From contig NZ_FUYA01000003.1 of assembly GCF_900167065.1 (NCBI RefSeq), positions 304,175-368,174 of the forward strand: a DNA stretch of 64,000 nucleotides. Direction: 5' to 3'. The notes under the pieces are model-generated. The model was not told the origin of the DNA, made no database searches, and saw only the letters and a list, made by a program, of their open reading frames with translations. Both the position numbers and the translations under genes were made by a program. This stretch comes from Desulfobaculum bizertense DSM 18034 (GTDB lineage Bacteria > Desulfobacterota > Desulfovibrionia > Desulfovibrionales > Desulfovibrionaceae). Positions within the stretch are counted from its first letter, which is position 1, and every line of letters starts with the position of its first letter. This document shows, piece after piece, positions 17,845-26,866 of the stretch.

Positions 17845-19485
17845 ATGAGAATCCTTCTTATTACTTGCCTTGTTTTCTTCTCAATGGCCTGCCAGGCAAC
17901 AGCACTGGAAGTTTCAGTTGGAGAATCCCTATCGACAACAAGCGAAGAAAACACAAACGCCACCGAAACCATCCTCTCTAAGGATTCACAGGTCTTCGGA
18001 GCATCTATTTTTGATGGATCATTCTCGAAAACAACACTGCCAAGCTATAACCCTCACTATATTATATCAATTGGTGACACTGTAAGTCTCCGCCTCTGGG
18101 GATATATAGAACTCCAGCAAGAAGCAATCGTTGATATACATGGGAATATTTTCATTCCTAAGATTGGCACTGTGAACGTTGCAGGACTTCCTAACAACAA
18201 ATTAAACACTGTTGTTAAAAATTTAGTACGCAAAAAATATAAAGATAACGTTTTTGTTTATGCGTTCATAAACAAGTCACAACCTGTCTCAGTATTTGTC
18301 ACTGGCAATGTAAAAAAACCAGGCCTCTATCAAGGCATGTCATCTGACTCCATTGTTCAGTATTTAGACAAGGCTGCGGGGATTAATCCGCATAGCGGAA
18401 GCTTTCGAGTCATAAATGTACTAAGGAACGGACAAGTCATTCACTCGTTTGATCTTTACCATTTTCTTGTATCAGGAGAAGTTGATCAATTCCAATTCCG
18501 AAATGGGGATTCCATCAACGTTACAAACAAAAAAAATAGCATTTCAGTTTCTGGAAAAGTAAATGTCCCTGGTGATTTTGAATTCACTGCAGAATTAATC
18601 CCTGCAAACACACTTCTTCAACTAGCTCAAGCATCCATAAAATCAACAGGGATTAATATTTCTGACTGGAAAACAAATGGCAAAACCACCATAAATTTTA
18701 TTCCACGCAAGGAATGGAACCATACGTTCATTCATGCAGGGAGCTCTGTTGAGGTCGTAGCTGACTACCAAGACACCAAATTAAAACTTTGCATCTCTGG
18801 TGAGCACACAGGGAAAAACACCTTAATTCTTCCTCGAGACGCTACACTTAATGAAGCATTCAAAGAGATACAATTTACAAAATTCTCTGCATCAAAATCT
18901 GTACAAATATTTCGTAAAAGCATTGCGGCAAAGCAAAAAGAGCTACTGGACGCAAAGCTCAGTGAGCTTGAGTCTCTTGTTTTGACATCAGGCGCAGCAA
19001 CAAAAGATGAAGCTTTACTCCGAAAAAACGAAACAGAATCAATCCTTGAATTCATCAGACGGGCACGCCAGATCGAACCAAGAGGACTAGTTATCCTCCC
19101 TGAATCCACAAACAAAAAAAGTTTTGTTCTCGAAAAAGAAGACACACTTTACGTTCCTAGAAAGTCCAGTCTCGTCCTCGTGAATGGAGAAGTTGCATTC
19201 CCTGGCGCTCACTTATGGAATCAGGACAAGTCAATCAAAGACTATTTGAACCAATCCGGTGGATTAGGCCAAAGAGCAAATGAAGAATACATCCTTCTTA
19301 TTCATCCCAACGGATCTGTTGAACGCTGTGACTCCAGTTACAAACGGCGGAATATGCTTGTATCACCTGGAGACTCAATTCTTGTCATGCCTCAAATTGA
19401 GGTAAAGCATCTTCAAATTGCTCGCGACGTGACTCAAATTTTATACCAAATAGCAGTGGCAACTGGTGTTTTGTTAGCTATTTAA
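17845..19485 (+). CDS. kpsD: Polysaccharide export protein KpsD-like (OPX family)
   Basis: A 546-residue exported protein with signal peptide MRILLITCLVFFSMACQATA. The polysaccharide export motif (YIISIGDTVSLRLWG, then IVDIHGNIFIPKIGTVNVAG) lies at residues about 72-115, followed by several SLBB-type repeats (for example VFVTGNVKKPGLYQG, ISVSGKVNVPGDF and LVLVNGEVAFPGAHLW). KpsD forms the periplasmic/outer-membrane channel for group 2 capsules. The cysteine at SMAC is a poor lipobox; cleavage after ATA by signal peptidase I is more likely. It follows kpsE by 12 bases. Confidence 0.92.
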   Translation: MRILLITCLVFFSMACQATALEVSVGESLSTTSEENTNATETILSKDSQVFGASIFDGSFSKTTLPSYNPHYIISIGDTVSLRLWGYIELQQEAIVDIHGNIFIPKIGTVNVAGLPNNKLNTVVKNLVRKKYKDNVFVYAFINKSQPVSVFVTGNVKKPGLYQGMSSDSIVQYLDKAAGINPHSGSFRVINVLRNGQVIHSFDLYHFLVSGEVDQFQFRNGDSINVTNKKNSISVSGKVNVPGDFEFTAELIPANTLLQLAQASIKSTGINISDWKTNGKTTINFIPRKEWNHTFIHAGSSVEVVADYQDTKLKLCISGEHTGKNTLILPRDATLNEAFKEIQFTKFSASKSVQIFRKSIAAKQKELLDAKLSELESLVLTSGAATKDEALLRKNETESILEFIRRARQIEPRGLVILPESTNKKSFVLEKEDTLYVPRKSSLVLVNGEVAFPGAHLWNQDKSIKDYLNQSGGLGQRANEEYILLIHPNGSVERCDSSYKRRNMLVSPGDSILVMPQIEVKHLQIARDVTQILYQIAVATGVLLAI

Positions 19486-19495
19486 GAGTATTATT

Positions 19496-20446
19496 ATGGA
19501 AAATTGTATAGAAATCGCCAAGAGAACCTTCTCTATTGAAGCTGCATCTATCCAAAACCTGACAAATACAATTGGTGACGACTTCAAAAATGCCGTTAAA
19601 ATAATGCAAAACTGCAAAGAGCATGTTGCTGTTTCAGGCATGGGGAAATCAGGTCTAATCGGTAAAAAGATAGCAGCAACACTTGCAAGCACAGGCACTC
19701 CATCTTTTTTCATGCATCCGGCAGAAGCCGCCCATGGTGATTTTGGAATGCTCAAAAAAGATGATGTTCTCATCGCCATTTCTTACTCTGGTGAGACAGA
19801 AGAAATTCTTCGAATTGTTCCTCTCGTCACACGTATGAGGGTTCCGATTATAGCAATTACAGGCAACCCGCACTCAACATTGGCCAAAGCAGCTACAGCT
19901 CACCTCGATGTCTCTGTTAAGCAGGAAGCATGCCCGCTCCAGCTGGCACCCACATCATCGACCGCAGCCACATTAGCTATGGGTGATGCCCTTGCAATGG
20001 CAATAATGGAATTAGATAACTTCACCCCCAGAGACTTTGCATTTCGTCATCCTGGAGGAAGCCTTGGAAAGCGTCTCTTGACGCAGGTTAAAGATGCAAT
20101 GGATTCACGCTATCTCCCTATTGTCCCACCTGAAATGACTCTAAAAAAAGTCATTTCTATCATGAATACAGGGATGAAGGGAATTGCTGTGGTTACAAAG
20201 GATGACAAAATTCAAGGAGTCATCACAGACGGAGATCTCCGCAGAACCATAGATAAATTTAATGGCTCCTCCCTTGAAAAAAGTGCCGCTGAAGTCATGA
20301 CAAAAAACCCCGTCACCATCGATGAAAACTGCATGCTGACCGAAGCTGAAGAGCTGATGCACCAAAACAAGATCATCACAATTCCAGTAGTATCAAATGC
20401 TCATAACAAAAGATTAGTGGGCATTGTCCAGCATCATGTAATCTAG
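19496..20446 (+). CDS. kpsF: Arabinose-5-phosphate isomerase KpsF-like
   Basis: A 316-residue enzyme with an N-terminal SIS sugar-isomerase domain (VAVSGMGKSGLIGKKIAAT and AISYSGETEEILRIVP) and two C-terminal CBS domains (about residues 205-315). It converts ribulose-5-phosphate to arabinose-5-phosphate, the precursor of Kdo, and so supplies the linker made by KpsS and KpsC. Its place between kpsD and kpsM fits a group 2 capsule locus. The length is normal for the KdsD/KpsF family. Confidence 0.94.
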   Translation: MENCIEIAKRTFSIEAASIQNLTNTIGDDFKNAVKIMQNCKEHVAVSGMGKSGLIGKKIAATLASTGTPSFFMHPAEAAHGDFGMLKKDDVLIAISYSGETEEILRIVPLVTRMRVPIIAITGNPHSTLAKAATAHLDVSVKQEACPLQLAPTSSTAATLAMGDALAMAIMELDNFTPRDFAFRHPGGSLGKRLLTQVKDAMDSRYLPIVPPEMTLKKVISIMNTGMKGIAVVTKDDKIQGVITDGDLRRTIDKFNGSSLEKSAAEVMTKNPVTIDENCMLTEAEELMHQNKIITIPVVSNAHNKRLVGIVQHHVI

Positions 20447-20512
20447 TCTTTTATTCTTTAAAGTACAATTTAGAAAACAACTTAATACATTAAATATATT
20501 CCTGACACTCCA

Positions 20513-21292
20513 ATGAAGAAAAGAACAAGTTTGGATATTGTAAAGTCAGTTGTTTTTGCTCTCATAATACGAGAATTGAAGACTCGATTTGGATTTCACA
20601 AATTTGGATACATTTGGGCAATAATTGAGCCAGCTGCTTTTGTGGCTGTTTTTTGGGTTATTTTTGAATTCCACATGCGAAAAACTCTTCCTGGAATTGA
20701 TTATCCAATGTTTGTTCTGACAGGAGTAGTCCCGTGGTTAATGTTGAAGCAAATTGTTTTCAGATCACTCGGAGCCTTTCAAAGCAACATCGGGCTTTTT
20801 CAATATCGCCAAGTCAAACCGATTGATACGCTTGTTGCTCGATCTATAATCGAACTAATATTAAGTTCCATCGTCTTCCTCCTATACATTGCAGTGGGGG
20901 CCAGCCTTGGTTTTAATGTTAGTATTCATAATTTAATAGGACTCACCGGAGCAATCACTACTTTCTTTCTTTTTTCTTTCTCGTTGGGGTTAGTGTGTGC
21001 AACAATTGGTGTTTTCTCAGAGAATTTTAAAAAAAGTATCAAGCTTATATTTCGCCCATTGTACTTTATCTCTGGAATATTTTTTTCAGCACACATAATT
21101 CCAAAAACGTACACTGAAATTATGTTACTGAATCCAATCCTTCACTTTATGGAACTAATTCGAAGTTGCTACTTTTCTGCATACACAAAACCACAATACA
21201 GTATTACATATATATTTTCTTTAACCCTTCTACTTACACTTGTATCTTTAGCTGTTTATAAACGACTTGAAAAAAGACTAGTACAGCCATGA
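20513..21292 (+). CDS. kpsM: Capsule ABC transporter permease KpsM
   Basis: A 259-residue ABC-2 type permease with about six transmembrane helices. The N-terminal amphipathic stretch VVFALIIRELKTRFG and YIWAIIEPAAFVAVFWVIFE are typical of KpsM/Wzm proteins. With KpsT it exports the finished lipid-linked capsule across the inner membrane. Its stop codon overlaps the kpsT start (ATGA), indicating coupled translation. Confidence 0.94.
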   Translation: MKKRTSLDIVKSVVFALIIRELKTRFGFHKFGYIWAIIEPAAFVAVFWVIFEFHMRKTLPGIDYPMFVLTGVVPWLMLKQIVFRSLGAFQSNIGLFQYRQVKPIDTLVARSIIELILSSIVFLLYIAVGASLGFNVSIHNLIGLTGAITTFFLFSFSLGLVCATIGVFSENFKKSIKLIFRPLYFISGIFFSAHIIPKTYTEIMLLNPILHFMELIRSCYFSAYTKPQYSITYIFSLTLLLTLVSLAVYKRLEKRLVQP

Positions 21293-21945
21293 TTACACTC
21301 AAAAATGTAACTAAATATTACAATGTTAAAACACATAAAAAATATATCCTTGATAATGTTTCATTAACCATACCAGGAAAAACTAACATCGGAGTGTTAG
21401 GGCATAACGGAGCAGGAAAATCTACTTTCTTAAAAATGCTTGGAGGAATTGACTTCCCCAATTCAGGGACAATCATTTCCACATCAACTTTTTCTTGGCC
21501 GTTGTGTTTAACAGGTGGATTTCAAGGCAGTTTAACGGGCAGGGAAAATTCAAAATTTGTATGTCGCATTTTTAGCTCATCACAAGAACAAATCAAAAAA
21601 AAACTAAAATTTATCCAATTGTTTTCAGAGCTTGGCGACTACTTTGAGATGCCCATAAAGACATACTCAAGTGGCATGCGTGCCCGTCTAGGTTTTGCAA
21701 TTAGTCTTGCTTTTGACTTTGAATATTACCTCATCGACGAAACACTATCTGTCGGAGACAAGAATTTTAAAAAAAAATCAAGAGAAGCTCTTCTAGAAAG
21801 AATGCAAACTTCAAATATTCTCCTTGTAAGTCATGACCTTAAGGTTACAAGAAAGATGTGCACTAGTGGGATTGTATTAGACAAGGGCAAAATTCATTAT
21901 TTCAACGAAATTAACGAAGCAATTGCATTCTATAATAGCATTTAG
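21289..21945 (+). CDS. kpsT: Capsule ABC transporter ATPase KpsT
   Basis: A 218-residue ABC ATPase. Walker A GHNGAGKST is at residues 38-46; the signature region is the KpsT-type variant YSSGMRARLGFA; Walker B is YYLIDETL; the switch histidine is in LLVSHDLKV. It lacks the C-terminal carbohydrate-binding extension found in O-antigen exporters (Wzt), which fits the capsule type. It overlaps kpsM by four bases. Confidence 0.94.
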   Translation: MITLKNVTKYYNVKTHKKYILDNVSLTIPGKTNIGVLGHNGAGKSTFLKMLGGIDFPNSGTIISTSTFSWPLCLTGGFQGSLTGRENSKFVCRIFSSSQEQIKKKLKFIQLFSELGDYFEMPIKTYSSGMRARLGFAISLAFDFEYYLIDETLSVGDKNFKKKSREALLERMQTSNILLVSHDLKVTRKMCTSGIVLDKGKIHYFNEINEAIAFYNSI

Positions 21946-21954
21946 GAGTTATTA

Positions 21955-22914
21955 ATGCGCGCGTTATGTTTTGGGTACGGCTTCCTCACAAAGGGGCTCA
22001 TCATCCCGATATTGCAAAAGTATGGATATACAATAGATATCGTTTGCATGTCTGATAGCAGTTTTAAAAAAGCTACTTCCGAAGAGCTTCTTATTAATTA
22101 TTGCAATGGAAAAATAGAAAAAAAAACAGTCGATAATCTTCATTTCACAAAGATTAACGACTTTGACTGTAATAAACTCGGTGACTACAAATTCTGCACA
22201 ACGGCAATTACATATGAAGGGACAAAAAAATTAGCTCTTCACCTCAACGAATCAGCCCCAAGATCAACATTCTTAGTCTGTGAAAACGACACACACTGCT
22301 ATGACATTCTCAATTCTTTTAAAAACATCGACGCTATACCAACTATCGTCGATAGAATAATTACAGGCAATTCGTACAATCAAGTGCGAACTGAGCCTTT
22401 TTACTTTTGGGGAGCAGAAAAAAAATACCAGTTACCGGAGTTTATAACTCCGGTCGAATCGTTTGCGGACGCCTACAGAATTAAATTTTTTTTGGTGAAC
22501 ACTCTACACGCGATATGTGCTTGGATGGGAGCAACGAAGGGTTTTGAATTTATACATCAATCAGTACTGGACCCACAAATCTCCCAAACACTTAAAAATA
22601 TCGGAACAGAGCTTTGTGCGATATTAGACAACTCCACTAGCTCAATCGATAGCACCTCAATACTAAAACAAAATTTGACGCGATTTGCGAATACCAAACT
22701 CATGGATTCAGTCTTTCGAGTGGGAAGAAATCCCGCTAAAAAACTCTGTCTAGATGAGAGAATTGGCCAGCCAATCTCTTTAGCAAAACAAATGAATCTT
22801 CCATTTGAATCAATTGAGTTAGGCGCAGCTTATGCTGTTGATTTCGCTGCAATTGAAGCACGAAGAAACGTAAGAAAGAGCTACAACAGACTCGTTTCTT
22901 ACTTAGAAGGATAA
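21955..22914 (+). CDS. Mannitol-1-phosphate 5-dehydrogenase-like enzyme (capsule precursor)
   Basis: A 319-residue polyol-dehydrogenase-like protein. The N-terminus RALCFGYGFLTKGLI resembles the MtlD nucleotide-binding opening (ALHFGAGNIGRGFI). The segment KFFLVNTLHAICAWMG carries the family's catalytic K-x5-N-x2-H pattern, close to MtlD's KLFTLNTGHAICAYLG. It is therefore expected to reduce fructose-6-phosphate to mannitol-1-phosphate or to act on a related keto-sugar phosphate. Next to a cytidylyltransferase and two TagF-like transferases, a role in making a CDP-polyol for the capsule is inferred, as proposed for pneumococcal mnp genes. It is shorter than typical MtlD (about 380 residues), and the cofactor is not determinable here. 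Confidence 0.75.
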   Translation: MRALCFGYGFLTKGLIIPILQKYGYTIDIVCMSDSSFKKATSEELLINYCNGKIEKKTVDNLHFTKINDFDCNKLGDYKFCTTAITYEGTKKLALHLNESAPRSTFLVCENDTHCYDILNSFKNIDAIPTIVDRIITGNSYNQVRTEPFYFWGAEKKYQLPEFITPVESFADAYRIKFFLVNTLHAICAWMGATKGFEFIHQSVLDPQISQTLKNIGTELCAILDNSTSSIDSTSILKQNLTRFANTKLMDSVFRVGRNPAKKLCLDERIGQPISLAKQMNLPFESIELGAAYAVDFAAIEARRNVRKSYNRLVSYLEG

Positions 22915-22919
22915 TATAG

Positions 22920-23621
22920 ATGAAAAAGCACGCAGTACTGCTTTGCTCTGGAGTTGGTTCCCGAATGAAATCTTCAATTCCAAAGCAGTACTTAACACTC
23001 AACAACAGAGAAATATGGACCTATGGAACAGAAACTTTCCTTAGTTCCCATGAAGTTGACTCTTTAACTATTGTTGCCAGCGAGCAATATGTTCACCACA
23101 TAGAAAAAAATTTAAAGAAAATACCCAATTCTCAAAAATGTTCAGTGGTGATCGGAGGAAAGGAGCGTTTTGACTCTGCATACAATGCCTTTTGCTCAAT
23201 AAAAGACACAGATTCTAAAATACTTTTTTTTGATGCTGCGCGACCGTTCATATCAAAAAGCCTCATAAAAAAATGCTTTGATGCTCTTGATGTGTATCCA
23301 TGCGTCGATGTAGGCATTCCAGTCCGAGACACAGTCTTTGTTGTCGAAGACAATATAATTAAAAAAGTTCCAAATCGGAAAACACTTTTCCTGGGCCAAG
23401 GGCCAGAATGCTTCCATCTTAGTTTACTGCGCAAGGCTTTTGAACAATTCCAAAAGACCCCATTCCCTTCAACAAACATTTCAGGGATTGTACAAAAATT
23501 TTTCCCTCAAACAAAACTTGGCTTTGTTCTCGGTGAAATTCACAACTTCAAAATTACATACCCTTTCGATTTAGCTTGCGCTGAAGCGTTCCTCAACTCT
23601 GGAGACTTTAATGAACATTAA
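22920..23621 (+). CDS. IspD/TarI-family cytidylyltransferase
   Basis: A 233-residue nucleotidyltransferase. The CTP-binding loop is LLCSGVGSRMKSSIPKQYL (residues about 7-25), and IPVRDTVFVVEDN corresponds to the family motif before the active-site lysine/arginine. IspD makes CDP-methylerythritol and TarI makes CDP-ribitol. The preceding gene encodes a mannitol-phosphate-dehydrogenase-like enzyme, so CDP-mannitol (or another CDP-alditol) is the inferred product. A housekeeping IspD role is less likely given the capsule context. The start lies 5 bases after the upstream stop, and the end overlaps the next gene by 11 bases. Confidence 0.85.
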   Translation: MKKHAVLLCSGVGSRMKSSIPKQYLTLNNREIWTYGTETFLSSHEVDSLTIVASEQYVHHIEKNLKKIPNSQKCSVVIGGKERFDSAYNAFCSIKDTDSKILFFDAARPFISKSLIKKCFDALDVYPCVDVGIPVRDTVFVVEDNIIKKVPNRKTLFLGQGPECFHLSLLRKAFEQFQKTPFPSTNISGIVQKFFPQTKLGFVLGEIHNFKITYPFDLACAEAFLNSGDFNEH

Positions 23622-25752
23622 AAAATATATAAAAAAGGCCTTCAAAAAAAAGAAGGTTAAATCCACAGCAAAAAAAATAATCAAGCCAGCACCCGTCGCA
23701 AACAAAAAAATTAGCATCAAAAACAAGCTTGATGAAATCATATCTACTCTTGAGTTTACCCAAAAAAAACCCAACTTAACCGTAATTATTCTCGCTATTA
23801 CAGGTGCAGAATTCTCTGCTAGGACTACTGGCTCAATTTCAAACAATAAAAATCACGATGTTGAATTTTTATTCATTACAAACAAAGCAAAACTAGACAA
23901 AAAAAAACTCAACACCCTTCAAAAAAAGACTCCCAATTCTAGAATCATTGACATCACAAGCTCAACCACAGTTTCAGAAGCAATCAACATTGGTTTTGCA
24001 TCTGCTAAAAGTGACTACGTAACTTTTTTTTGTGAAAACGATGTGTTTGATAAGGAGTTCTGCAAAACTGTTACCAACCACATATCTAATGACCATTTTG
24101 ATATCCTTCTAACTAACCAACTCAAGAATTCTGAATTAAATCGTTTTTTGAATAACGAGCCTTCCTCAAAAGATTTCTCAGATGCCTTTTTTTATGGATC
24201 AGTCATAGCCAAAAAGGCCTGGGCAGACCTGGCTACCAGTACGTCTCAACCAAAACTTGATCATTGGAAATTCATACTGGGTTTTAACGCTAACTCTTTA
24301 AAAGAAAAAAAAATTATAAAAACGAACAAAGAGCTGTCATACACAACAGGCAACGAGCCTAACCCTACGCTTCGGTGCTTAGCTGGTTATTTTTCAGATA
24401 TACAAAAAATATCCTCACTGATTCATCAAAATAAAATAGATAAAGACCAGACACTAGCGAGTATATATAAATTCATTCGTCTCATATTAAAATCTGATCC
24501 CCCCATGCTTAACAAAAGACTTTTAGCTTGCATGACAGCGATCTTTATAGCTGATTTACATTCCTGTTACGGAGAATATGATTTTGAGAATTTAAAAGAA
24601 AAAACTTCAGATGTTCTTAACTTTGGACAAGGGCTCAAGTCGGAAGAAGCCTATAAGATAATGACAGAGCTTCTCCCACACTATACACATTTTGATTCTT
24701 ATGATTTAGGGGTTATCGAGACAAGGTACCTCGAAGACTTGCGAGAGGATTTTCTTCCTCGCCTTCGTGAAAAATATAAAACAGTATACCTCACAAAACC
24801 ACAATACTACGGGTATCACTGGTTTAACTGCTTAGTGATGCGGGCTCAAATCAAAGACACAAAACTTATTCTTGCAACAAACAGCATTCATAAATTCATT
24901 TCTGGCGGCAAACCTGTCTTCCAGCTTTGGCACGGGCTAGGCCTTATGAAAAAAGTTCTTGACTTAAAAACTAAAGAATTTCCACAAAAATACGCTGTTT
25001 GTTCCTCTAAAGAATGCCAAGGCGAAATGTCCCGAATTTTCCAAATCCCCCCAACCAGTGTATTTCCTTGCGGTACAGCTCAGACTGACAAACTTTTCAA
25101 CACGGAGAAAGCAAAGCGAGTCAAAGCTGACATACGGGGAAAATACAATATACCTAAAAACAAAAAAATTGTGTTCTTTGCCCCAACCTTTCGAGCTGGA
25201 ACTCCTCATTATTATGACATTGGATTCTCCGTGGAAAGCCTTTCACAGCAGCTCGAAAATTCTCCATACCTCATCATTGCAAAAAAGCACCATGTTTTTA
25301 AGCACATCATGAATAAAACAGGACAAGACACATGCAATTTTTATACATCAAACAACAAACAATTTATTGTCGATGATGAGCTTTCCTTTTTTGATCTACT
25401 AATGGCTTCAGACATTTTCATAACAGACTACTCTTCGAGTATTTTTTATGCAGTGTTGAGAAATATCCCTGTTGTTTTTTACACGCCAGACCTTGAAAAA
25501 TACCTCTCAGGAGACAATGGACTCTTAATTGATTTCAAAAAAGAGGTTCCTGGGCCTGTTATCGAAGAAAAATCAGAGTCTAAATTAATTGAAGGAATAA
25601 CTGAAAGTTATCAATACGTAGATACAGATAAATATTTAAATTTTAAAAAAAAGCATGTTGGATCCTGTGATGGAAACGCAAGCTCAAGAATCATTGAAAA
25701 AGTTCAAGAAATAATCAAGACAAGAGAACATTTTGACTCTATACAAAATTAA
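23611..25752 (+). CDS. Bifunctional GT2-like / CDP-alditol phosphotransferase (TagF-like)
   Basis: A 713-residue protein. After a lysine-rich start, residues about 50-230 resemble a divergent GT2 fold (LTVIILAI, then SDYVTFFCENDVFDKEF as possible metal-binding acidic motif). Residues about 370-700 form a CDP-glycerol glycerophosphotransferase-type domain with LWHGLGLMKKV, FPCGTAQTDKLF, VFFAPTFRAG, AKKHHVF and DIFITDYSSSIFYAVLRNIP. Similar two-domain enzymes polymerise sugar-alditol-phosphate capsules (for example Actinobacillus Cps and Neisseria capsule polymerases). It is a likely capsule polymerase here. Whether the GT2-like part is active is uncertain. Confidence 0.8.
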   Translation: MNIKKYIKKAFKKKKVKSTAKKIIKPAPVANKKISIKNKLDEIISTLEFTQKKPNLTVIILAITGAEFSARTTGSISNNKNHDVEFLFITNKAKLDKKKLNTLQKKTPNSRIIDITSSTTVSEAINIGFASAKSDYVTFFCENDVFDKEFCKTVTNHISNDHFDILLTNQLKNSELNRFLNNEPSSKDFSDAFFYGSVIAKKAWADLATSTSQPKLDHWKFILGFNANSLKEKKIIKTNKELSYTTGNEPNPTLRCLAGYFSDIQKISSLIHQNKIDKDQTLASIYKFIRLILKSDPPMLNKRLLACMTAIFIADLHSCYGEYDFENLKEKTSDVLNFGQGLKSEEAYKIMTELLPHYTHFDSYDLGVIETRYLEDLREDFLPRLREKYKTVYLTKPQYYGYHWFNCLVMRAQIKDTKLILATNSIHKFISGGKPVFQLWHGLGLMKKVLDLKTKEFPQKYAVCSSKECQGEMSRIFQIPPTSVFPCGTAQTDKLFNTEKAKRVKADIRGKYNIPKNKKIVFFAPTFRAGTPHYYDIGFSVESLSQQLENSPYLIIAKKHHVFKHIMNKTGQDTCNFYTSNNKQFIVDDELSFFDLLMASDIFITDYSSSIFYAVLRNIPVVFYTPDLEKYLSGDNGLLIDFKKEVPGPVIEEKSESKLIEGITESYQYVDTDKYLNFKKKHVGSCDGNASSRIIEKVQEIIKTREHFDSIQN

Positions 25753-26866
25753 AAAAGCTTTTCAGGTTTTATATCTTGTTTTCAATTTCTTTTGCAAAAA
25801 AAAAATTACTCTTTTTTGCAATGAACACACCAATGATATTTTCCAAAACCTTCAGTTAGTGTACCAAAGCACATCTCGGTTGCACCCCTGTTTGTTCATC
25901 TCAATAAACAGACGCAGTCTCCTTTCTGCTGTCAAATTTGCTTGGGTATTATCAAGGGCAAAAACCGTCGTTATAGATGCCTCAAACAGCTTTCTTTCTT
26001 CTATAACTCTTTCTCCACATACTACAGTCGTTCAACTGTGGCATGGAGGGGGAGCATTTAAAGGGGTGGGTTTTAACGCCCCCCCTGTTCTCACTGAGTC
26101 AGAAATAAAACGAATTCACAGACTCCACGGCTACTATGACTACGCTATCGCAACGTCATCCTCTCCTTTTATTCTTGATACCTATGCAAAATCCTTCAAT
26201 CTCTCACAAGACCGTGTGCTTCCTTTAGGTTCTCCTCGAACGGATATCCTTTTGAAGGACAAAGGGCAGAGGCGAAAACTCCTTCGGGAAAAGTATAAGA
26301 TAAGCGAAAATTCCATTGTCATTCTCTATGCACCTACTTTTCGAACGAATTTAAAGCGTGAGTTCCCAGTTTTTCTGGATAAAAAAGAATTAGTTCGGCA
26401 CCTACCTTCCAATTATACACTTTTTTACAGGTTACACCCTTCATCAATTTCAGAAGGAATTTCCCAGCCAACTCAGAATAACTGGACTGAAGAGGAATAC
26501 TTAACGTGTATCCTTGCCGCAGACATCTTAATTACGGATTACTCTTCAATCATTTTTGATTTCTCTGTAACCCAAAAACCTATCTTCTTCTTTATCCCAA
26601 AGGAAAATTATAACCGAAAACTCACAACCACACCTGAAGAACTTCTCCCTGACCATGTCTTTCGTAATGAAAAAAAACTCGCACAAACTATTTTAACATG
26701 TGAAAAACATTCAAGCGCTAGCAAGCAACTGTATCAAAAGCATATGGGCGCCTGCGATGGCTTTTCTACACTCAAAATTTCTCATTTTTTAGACTTTTTA
26801 ATAACAGCAAACAATAACCTTAACAAAACACTTTGCAATGGAACCAATTATAATAACAGAAAATAA
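25733..26866 (+). CDS. CDP-alditol phosphotransferase (TagB/TagF-like)
   Basis: A 377-residue single-domain member of the CDP-glycerol glycerophosphotransferase family. Visible motifs are VVQLWHGGGAFKGVGF, PLGSPRTDILL, LYAPTFRTN, FYRLHPS and ILITDYSSIIFDFSVTQKPI. The conserved histidines in WHGGG and RLHPS are the usual catalytic residues. It may add the first alditol phosphate to the Kdo linker (primase role) or share polymerisation with the preceding protein. The start is a TTG at 25733, 20 bases inside the upstream gene, with no strong ribosome site, so coupling is assumed. Confidence 0.84.
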   Translation: MTLYKIKKAFQVLYLVFNFFCKKKITLFCNEHTNDIFQNLQLVYQSTSRLHPCLFISINRRSLLSAVKFAWVLSRAKTVVIDASNSFLSSITLSPHTTVVQLWHGGGAFKGVGFNAPPVLTESEIKRIHRLHGYYDYAIATSSSPFILDTYAKSFNLSQDRVLPLGSPRTDILLKDKGQRRKLLREKYKISENSIVILYAPTFRTNLKREFPVFLDKKELVRHLPSNYTLFYRLHPSSISEGISQPTQNNWTEEEYLTCILAADILITDYSSIIFDFSVTQKPIFFFIPKENYNRKLTTTPEELLPDHVFRNEKKLAQTILTCEKHSSASKQLYQKHMGACDGFSTLKISHFLDFLITANNNLNKTLCNGTNYNNRK

